DNA of 64,000 nt from Zantedeschia hybrid cultivar (taxonomy: Eukaryota; Streptophyta; Magnoliopsida; Alismatales; Araceae): NCBI GenBank assembly GCA_030544215.1, contig JARZZO010000014.1, positions 16,898,234-16,962,233 on the forward strand. The letters are read 5' to 3'. Below are positions 57,140-64,000 of this stretch, in pieces. Both the position numbers and the translations under genes were made by a program. The notes beneath the pieces were generated by a model that had not been told where the DNA came from, did not search any database, and saw only the letters and a list, made by a program, of their open reading frames with translations. How positions within the stretch are numbered: position 1 is the stretch's first letter; each line of letters opens with the position of its first letter.

Positions 57140-58066
57140 GTATGTAATTTTTAAAAGACTCATGAGTATTTTGTATTGTGGTTCATTTTGTTTTGATCTT
57201 TTGTTGGAGTCTTCACAAATTGCATATAAACAACATTATAATGTATGATTATTTTGATTAGATACTGTTTGTTCCAAGATATCCTCACATTAAGTCTGTG
57301 TTTGCACTTACAATTTTATAATAACTTCCACCTTGATCTGTATGTATACTGCCTGTGCGATCCAACTGTAATAGGTATTTTCCTGTCTTGTTGTCTACAA
57401 TGTTGCATACAAGCCACGCGTAGGCATATGTATCACATTAGTTTTCATAATATGATGACTTTTTTATTCTCAACTCCATTTGCTAGAATTGAGTGCTTAA
57501 TAATCTTTAAAAAAGTTCACTTTCATCATGCAATGAGCTATTTCCCAGTCAGTTATGTAATTTTATGTTTCAAATTTCAATAGCTGATGTGGTAGGGCAG
57601 CAATAGGGTTCTTATTTTTGCAGATCTGTTATTAGTTATAGACTCATAGCAAAAGCCATTTTCAACCTCTGTTTCCACTACTTGTTACACTTATACCAGT
57701 AGCTCCACTTATTATTGGGGGTCCCCACCTTTAGATCCCTTTCAGTTGTGAAGCTAGAAATCAGTACTAGGTCATACCTCCTCACTCAGTCTTTTCTACC
57801 TCCAACTGGAATTGTCGATAGTAAACTGTAAAAAGGAAAACCATGGTGTGCCGGATTGGTCCGGATCGGATTGGATCGGCCGATCCCACCCCGGGATCGG
57901 TCGGATTGGGCCGAGTTCAGCCAATCTGCACAGTGCGGATTAGCGGATCTTTTTTTTTTAATGTCTTCCAACTGTTGGAACAGTGTTCCAATGGCTAGAA
58001 CTGGTTAGGGCGTTGTTATAAATATTAAATAGGGCATTTAGACCATTTCTTTTTTTGTTTTAAAAT
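57140..58066 (+). other. PRORP intron, first part
   Basis: It starts GTATGTAA after exon 4. AT-rich, no exon-like frame. 57850-57950 is a GC-rich patch of repeated GGATCGG/GGATTGG words that resembles 58895-58985. Confidence 0.4.
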
Positions 58067-58735
58067 GAAATAGGGGGTTATTTTGGACCCTCCTTCACCC
58101 TCTCTCACTAAAATTTCTCTCTCTAAGTTTTTTTCACACTCTCTCCTCTTTTTCCCTCTTTACCTTTTCCTTACTTTCACATTCTTTTTTTGATTTCTAA
58201 TGAAATGGGGGGTTATTTTGGACCTTCCCTCACCCCAAGTTTTTAAAATTTCTCTCTCTAATGGGGTGTTTGGTTGCACACTAACTTTTTAAACAGTTTC
58301 ATGATAAAAAAATATAATAAAAGAAAAGTTGTTATAATCTTTAATTATCAATTTAAAAAATTATCATGTTTGACACATACAACATGAAAACTTTCAGAAA
58401 TATGAACTGCTATAGTGGCCAAGCAATGGACAATGTTTCCGCCAACCATGTTGTCAGAGGGTTTGCGTGATAGGAAAAAAAAGGATTCATCCTCCTTTTT
58501 TTTTTTTTCTTCTTCTTCTATCATGTTTAATGAAAGATACCTCTCTTAAAATATATTTTAATCATGTAACCAAACACCTATTTTTATTATAACAATATAT
58601 TTTTGTAGAGAAAACTCTCTTTATAATGTAAAAAAACACCCTATAATTTTTTTTTCACACACTCTCTCCTCTCTTTCTCTCTCTACATTTTCCTTGCTTT
58701 CTCATTCTTTTTTTGATTTCTAATGAAATGGGATG
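58067..58735 (+). repeat. Tandem duplication of ~131 bp, second unit split by a MITE
   Basis: Unit 1 is 58067-58197 (AATGAAATAGGGGGTTATTT start). Unit 2 starts at 58198 with nearly the same sequence, is interrupted at 58262, and resumes at 58644 (TAATTTTTTTTTCACACACT), continuing to about 58735 where the unit's first words reappear (TTCTAATGAAATGGGATG). Confidence 0.8.
58262..58643. mobile_element. Tourist-like MITE (TSD TAA) inside a tandem repeat
   Basis: 382 bp starting TGGGGTGTTTGGTTGCACA and ending TAAAAAAACACCCTA. The ends are inverted over GGGTGTTT, and TAA precedes and follows it (58259-58261, 58644-58646). TAA/TTA target duplications are the mark of PIF/Harbinger (Tourist) elements. 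The intact unit 1 of the tandem repeat (CTCTCTAAGTTTTTTT) shows the empty site. A second inverted pair inside (TTTGGTTGCA / ATGTAACCAAACACC, ending 58578) suggests internal rearrangement or nesting. Confidence 0.75.
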
Positions 58736-58886
58736 CTTATGTACCATACTTGCAGGATTATCATAAGCCTGCAATAGAATTTTTTCGTATCATGTATAAA
58801 GACTTCTTTTCATTCAAAGAATATTCTTGCATTTTTTTATATTTTTTTATAAATTTTTAGATTTTTTTATAAATTTTCAGAATTTT

Positions 58887-59690
58887 TCAAAAAAAAATCA
58901 GGCCAAATCGGTCCGGATCATCCAATCCAGGCCGATCTGGATCGCCCAGAGGCCGGGTGATCCCGGATAGATCCCCGATCCCGCCTTCCTTGAGGAAAAC
59001 AGAGATTGATAATGCTCTATATTGCTTGAATGCCATGACTACTTCCTTGTAACTCCACCGCTTATCATCCTGCATGGCATCCTTCATTGCCACCTTGATC
59101 CAATAAGCTTCATTCCCAAAATGAAGCCATACTCCATTGGGTATTACGATACCCTGTTTCAGCGATAACCGAACTCTTGCATACTCCAAGGACTTCCAAG
59201 AGCCTGTATCCCTATCAACCTGCTTCATCCATCCAAAATGTGCTATAATGGCCTCAAACACCTCAACATCCCACAAATACCATGGGATTCCTGTTAGCCT
59301 GCACCATCTATGTGTCAAAGTAGACACCTTGATCGTGCCCTCCGAAGGAGACCACGGCTTCCAAGTGATACTGTTACCACTCCGTTCTATCTTCCCCAGA
59401 GAAAGAAGCTCTTTATAAACCCGTTCAATAAGTCATCCCAGTAAAAAATGGTTTTCATTTATCTGGCAAATCTTCCAATACCTTGAGAACGGCCATTTCT
59501 TCTGCAGTTCTGACACAAGATGATCAACTTTGATGCTGTTCGAAGATCTTCCCAACAGGCTTCTCTGACAAAAACTCCAATTATTCCCGTGTGATCGAAA
59601 CCGTGGCACGTCCACACAAACCACGTACAAATCTTCATCTGCAGATAACTTTTTTTGACATACCATCCTCTGTTCCCTCCCTCTTCACGT
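58887..59690 (-). pseudogene. DUF4283-like coding remnant
   Basis: On the - strand two frames together resemble the DUF4283 domain found in plant LINE-type ORF1 and related mobile-element proteins: first VDHLVSELQKKWPFSRYWKI (about 59560-59500), then, in another frame, WCRLTGIPWYLWDVEVFEAI and VDRDTGSWKSLEYARVRLSL (about 59310-59170). The change of frame and stops between them show decay. No reverse transcriptase is found near it. It lies within the long PRORP intron, antisense to the gene. Confidence 0.6.
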
Positions 59691-61229
59691 GAGGAGTTGG
59701 TATTCTTTGGCTGTCTCTGTCATCCATTCTTGGAAGTTCATTCCCGTTTCTCATTCTGAATAGTAGGAAGGCATTCTTCATTACTCAGTATTAGAATGAG
59801 AATATCATTTGACTATTATTTTCAATGTGTAAGAATGCCTTTTGAAAATGAGAATCAGTTTGGCAAATCTCATTCTAAAACATTAACATTCTCATTTTAA
59901 TATGAAACAAAATTATAGCAACTAGATACCCAACTCAAGTTCAAATGATTTATAACCAAACACAAATTCACCAATTCAATCAAAAAAAAAAAAGAATATG
60001 ACTAAAATGAAAAAGTTTATAATTATAATGTTCAATATAAGAAAAGTTATTGAGTTTTAATCACATGTAAAAATAAAAACCAAAGTATCATAGAATATCA
60101 GACAAGACTAAATGTATGCAAAATATGGAGAAAATTTATTTTGTAATGTACAACAATTAAAAATTATTATATGCTTCTGATTCACATCTGAATAGTTATT
60201 TGTATCGACTTCAAATTCAAAAAAAGTGATCAAATACTCATATAAGGTTCGCATTTAGATCATAAACGAGGCATTCACAGAAATATCTTTTCATATTCAC
60301 TTATAAATATACGTACGAAGATTAAGTAAAAAAATAACATTAATTTCATGAAAGATATACTCAACATATAAGTATGTTGTGGATAACAACACTAGGTTGT
60401 TTCATAAAAAATATAATATTCAAAGTCATGACACATGAGGATCATCTAAATAGGCAGATGAAACTTTGGGCAAGAAATAAAAAAAGGGCTTTTGGAATAG
60501 GGGAGTAAACAAAAAATATTATCCAAGCAACCAAGGACAAACCTTCGGAGATGCCACATTACCTTTCATCAATGACAAAGCTGCACAGATTTTTCATGAA
60601 GATCCATAGCAACGCTGCTACCATTCTAGGATGAGAACAATGACACTTTTGTCTTCTTTGCAGAGACTTTCATGTGAAAGGTAGGAGAAAATGTTTGGGG
60701 TAATGATCTAAAGAGGAATGCTTTTTCGAGAGAAGGCCTTTAGAATATGAGGAGGAGGATCTAAAGACATTCCCATTCTCACGGGAATGACCCCCTCATT
60801 CTAAGAAGGTTTTATTAGGATGGATACCAAAGACGTTTAAGTCCGCTCATTCCTCATTTTAAGTAAGAATGAGGGAATGAGCATGGATGCCGAAGACTAC
60901 CTTATTGGGTTCATTCCTTATTTTAAGTGGGAATGAATTTCTTGGAATGGATGCCAAAGACTACCATACATAGGTAGGTGGCTATTTTATTTTAAATCAG
61001 ACTTTTGAGAACTTGGAATGAGTCCTCAGGGAGTCTAGCATTTTGGATCAGGTGAGTGAATCCGTTAATTTGACCTCTCTCCATTGTCCTTGGTCAATGT
61101 TAATTTATGTCAATCAAGTGATTGACCACCCTTGATGGACTGTTGGATGATACCCATTCAAAAAAGAGATCATACATTAACACAACATGGAAAGAAAACT
61201 TTGAAGCAAGTTAATTATCTGCTTTTAAG
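59691..61229. other. AT-rich stretch with repeated CATTCTCATT/GAATGAG words
   Basis: 59740-59900 and 60755-60975 share words such as CATTCTCATT, GGAATGA and GGATGCC(A/G)AAGACTACC, the latter twice (60886, 60950). It is probably one or two worn DNA-transposon derivatives with ends here and an AT-rich middle. No gene is seen. Confidence 0.4.
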
Positions 61230-61700
61230 TGTCTTTGTATCCTTAAAGGTTACATGTTAATGTAACGTCCATAGAACTCCGTTTGGAATCCTTGAAGGAT
61301 ATTTAAAGGATACGCACCTGCACGATGTGCCTATGATGTTCCTTTTGGCATCCTTAAAGGATAATCAAAACGATGCATGTTTGTGTGATGTGCACATAAA
61401 ATTTCTTTTGGAACTCTTAAAGGATGCTTAAAAGGATATTGATTGACATGAGGTATCTACAAGTATACTCGAAAGATGCACCTTGGCATGATGTATCCAT
61501 GAGTTTCCTTTTTATAATCCTTAAAGGGCAGGATCAAAGCTTTATCCTTTAAGCATCCTTTAGGTGTATACTCTTAATGAATTTCATATACAGCCCATTT
61601 AGCAGTTATTAGAGGTCTTCCAGATTCAATGAGTATCCTTTAAAAGGAACTCCTTAATGGTCCTAGTGAATTGCATTAATGATCCTTTAAGCATCTTTTG
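61230..61700 (+). repeat. Degenerate tandem repeat around ATCCTTAAAGGAT
   Basis: The phrase TTCCTTTTGGAATCCTTAAAGGAT, or close forms, recurs at about 61282, 61340, 61399 and 61505, with GATGTGCCTATGA-like linkers, giving a period of roughly 60-80 bases. The core ATCCTTAAAGGAT is itself palindromic. It is non-coding. Confidence 0.55.
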
Positions 61701-62189
61701 ACTTAGAGGATATTAGTGAATTCAATTAGGTTCCGTTTAGGGTCAGATGGTATGGCCCGTTGAGTCCAATTGGTTAAACATCTTTAGTAGCCTCGATGAA
61801 CATAATAAGATTTTGATTGGATTAAACTTGGACAGCAATCAATATAGATTATAAAGTTGTAATCGAACTTGATTATTGGAACATGACCTCTACTTAATCA
61901 AAATAACAAGATACATGACTCAGTAAGTTATGAACCATCACATAAAAATGTGAAGCTAATGAATGCATGAGCTTGCATAAAAGATCACTCAACAAAATAT
62001 GAGTGCATCCCCCCAAGTCTAAGAAACAAAATATTCATCAAGTGGAAGAAAACATGGACTTGAGCTTCTTACCTTGAAAATTCTTGAAAGTCTTAAGTGG
62101 GATGGAAGTCTTTCAGAGTCTCTCCAAGCTCTCCTCTTCATGCCCTGAAGCAGCTCCGTAGGGAATATTTGTAGACTTGAGGAGGTGGC

Positions 62190-62640
62190 CAACTGGTGGG
62201 GGTGGGGGTGGGGGTGGGGGTGGGGGCACCGGTGGCACTCCCCACCAGTGACTGTTCCGTCCATCTTTTTTTGAATTTCTCATTTGAGAGAGAGAGAGAG
62301 AAAAACGAAGAGTGAGAGAGAGGGCAAGGGGGGCTGGTGGCACCCCCCACCGGTGAGAAGTGGGTGGGTGGACCGGTGGACCCCCACCGGTCCTCCTTCT
62401 CCCTTCCTTTCCTTTTCCTCATCGTCCCTTCTTCCTTTCTGTTTCCTCCTCCTCCTTCCTTTTTCCTTTTTTGGAAACTAACCCTCCACCCTCGGGGAAG
62501 CGACCGGTAGGACCCCCCCACCGGGAGCCTCCTCTCTCTTGTTCTCTTCTTTTCTTTCTTTCCTTTTTTCCTTTTTTATTTTTTTATTGACAAATATACC
62601 CCCACCAACCGGGGGGGGGGGGGTCCAAGAAGTGGTATCT
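62190..62640. repeat. G/C-rich low-complexity block with CACCGGTGG words
   Basis: (GGGGGT)n lies at 62196-62226. CACCGGTGG or CCACCGGTG recurs at about 62228, 62347, 62375 and 62387, among CT-rich runs and a G run at 62611-62622. Open frames here are products of low complexity, not genes. Confidence 0.55.
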
Positions 62641-64000
62641 TCCCTCCCCCTTGCATTGCACGCTCTCTTTCTCTCTTTCTTTCTTTATTTCTGTATCGAA
62701 CTCTACTGGTAGGGGGTCATTTTCCTTCCCCTCTTGCACTTCTCTCTCTAACATTCTTCCTCTCTCCGCTGCACCCTATCTTGCGGTGCCCTGTTCTGTC
62801 TGGAACAGGGGACTGCAGTCTTTGCTGCTGTTGTTGGGGCTGTTGACGTGTTCTTCACCATGTCGTACACTTTGGTTTTTCATGTTTAATCATTTTGTCA
62901 CGTGCATAGACACATTTTTTCTTTTTCTTGTGAATGCTCCGTGCTGTTTATGGCTATTCATTTGTACTAATGTTTGCTTGTCACATACCGGAGCACTTTG
63001 GGGTACCCGTTTAGAGCTTCAGCTCAATCGCTCCACTTCGAATTTGTTTGACAACCTTTGTATTCACTTGGAATCGCAGTGCACAATCCGAACACGTACG
63101 ATGGGCTTAGCCTGCATCTGATTTTGGGATATTTTCTTTGACTTAGGGTTCACAAACCTTAACTTGAGCATTGGGGCACCTTGAAAATGTTGAAACCTGC
63201 CCAGATTCCTTAACCCTTTTGAAATCTTTTCTGAAGAAATTTCTGTAGTAGTCCTTCAAAATGTTACCGATTGTCTGTCATCACATTGAGGTGTAGGCTT
63301 TGGTCATCATTGCACTGGCTTAGTGGACATTGGTCTCCTACATCATGGGACAGAACATATATCCATTTTGTCTGTAGTTACCAAAAAAAAAATGATGGAA
63401 TATGAAGACATGAGAACATGCAGCAGGGGCATTATTGCTTTCTGTTTGTACTGTTTGGGAAAAGTTGGTAGCTTTTTTTTTTTTTTTGCCCTGAAAGTGA
63501 AGAGAAGAAAATACTGGAGTAAGAAAAGGTTAAGTGAAAAACTTTTGACAACTGGTAGAGCTTATTGCCTACTTATCTCAGACTTAGTGTTAGGACAATT
63601 GTTATTTGTCTGAAAACAATCCTTTTATTGAAAGTCACATGTAACTATTGGATCAAACTTCCCCAGAATTGATGCTGTGCAATAGGTTTTGCAAGTCGGT
63701 AGAGTTGCCTTTGACCCATACCTCTCAGTAAGAAAGAAATTGAATAATTCTGAGAGATGTTTCTTTGCTGTAGTGGACCAGTACATTCAACTTGTTTGCA
63801 CAAGGGCCTAAAATCTTGAGAATATGCAAAGATGTGTTGCTATATATTAGGCATCACATAACCCAAAGGATATTTTCTTTTTGTGTGGCTTTGATATACT
63901 GCATTGTCTTAGTAGCTCTCTGGTGTGTCTAATCCACAGGGATTTGGTCTTTGTCTTTACTTGGTTTTGATGCTCTTGATGTGTTTAATTTTTCTTTTAA
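62641..64000. other. Unassigned sequence to the window end, probably PRORP intron or 3' region
   Basis: No protein-like frame was recognised, and the expected last PRORP exon was not found. Frames at 62651-63121 and 63323-63613 show no family resemblance. Confidence 0.3.

Noticed and set aside
62651..63121. 156-codon frame near the window end
   Set aside because: Tested as a possible last PRORP exon or separate gene; it has none of the expected C-terminal PRORP residues and no other resemblance.
1..64000. tRNA, rRNA genes, CRISPR arrays, bacterial operons
   Set aside because: Looked for cloverleaf boxes with acceptor pairing, rRNA-like conserved words and regular spacer arrays; none was found, and the window is plant nuclear DNA.

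Overview
This window is plant nuclear DNA, most likely from a monocot. The evidence is the very GC-rich, intronless first exons sitting in AT-rich introns and spacers, the plant-only gene families (root-cap/LEA-related proteins, a plant-type proteinaceous RNase P, a plant bZIP factor), and a dense mix of plant retrotransposons, SINEs and MITE-like elements. Species cannot be fixed by eye. Nothing prokaryotic, plasmid-like or CRISPR-like is present.

There are four host loci and one broken copy. (1) A bZIP transcription factor gene runs from 11.1 to 25.1 kb on the + strand. Its small zipper exons are separated by introns loaded with transposons: a decayed Ty3/gypsy chromovirus, SINEs, and a 3-kb block of short AT-rich repeats. 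A cluster of ACGTG motifs lies upstream and a palindromic satellite of about 1 kb lies just downstream. (2) A small family of secreted Cys-rich 'root cap' (PF06830-type) genes occupies 28.6-50.2 kb. Copy A (+) is intact with a 2.8-kb intron. Copy B (+) has lost most of exon 2 and carries a frameshift. Copy C (-) is intact with a 158-bp intron. A duplicated 3' flank at 52.8 kb looks like the scar of a further copy. (3) A nuclear-type PRORP (protein-only RNase P) gene begins at 54.56 kb. Four exons are visible and the last coding exon(s) are not found before the window ends.

Mobile DNA makes up most of the rest. 0-10 kb holds a small Ty1/copia element with gag joined directly to RT-RNase H (no protease or integrase region), a SINE with a 42-bp target duplication and several MITE-like elements. 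12.2-17.4 kb holds the gypsy remnant. 27.5-27.8 kb is a complete TRIM element. 38.5-43.4 kb is a nearly full-length copia element on the - strand, inserted between root-cap copies B and C, whose LTR ends fit TA...CA better than TG...CA. 58.0-58.7 kb has a Tourist-like MITE inside a tandem repeat, which preserves the empty target site. 58.9-59.7 kb carries a DUF4283-like coding remnant.

The host genes do not form a pathway together. The bZIP factor and PRORP are single genes. The root-cap genes are local duplicates whose history (duplication, inversion, internal deletion, retroelement insertion) can be read from the sequence. Exon borders were chosen from GT/AG signals, matching codon phase and family resemblance; no transcript data were used, and all similarity statements are by-eye comparisons.
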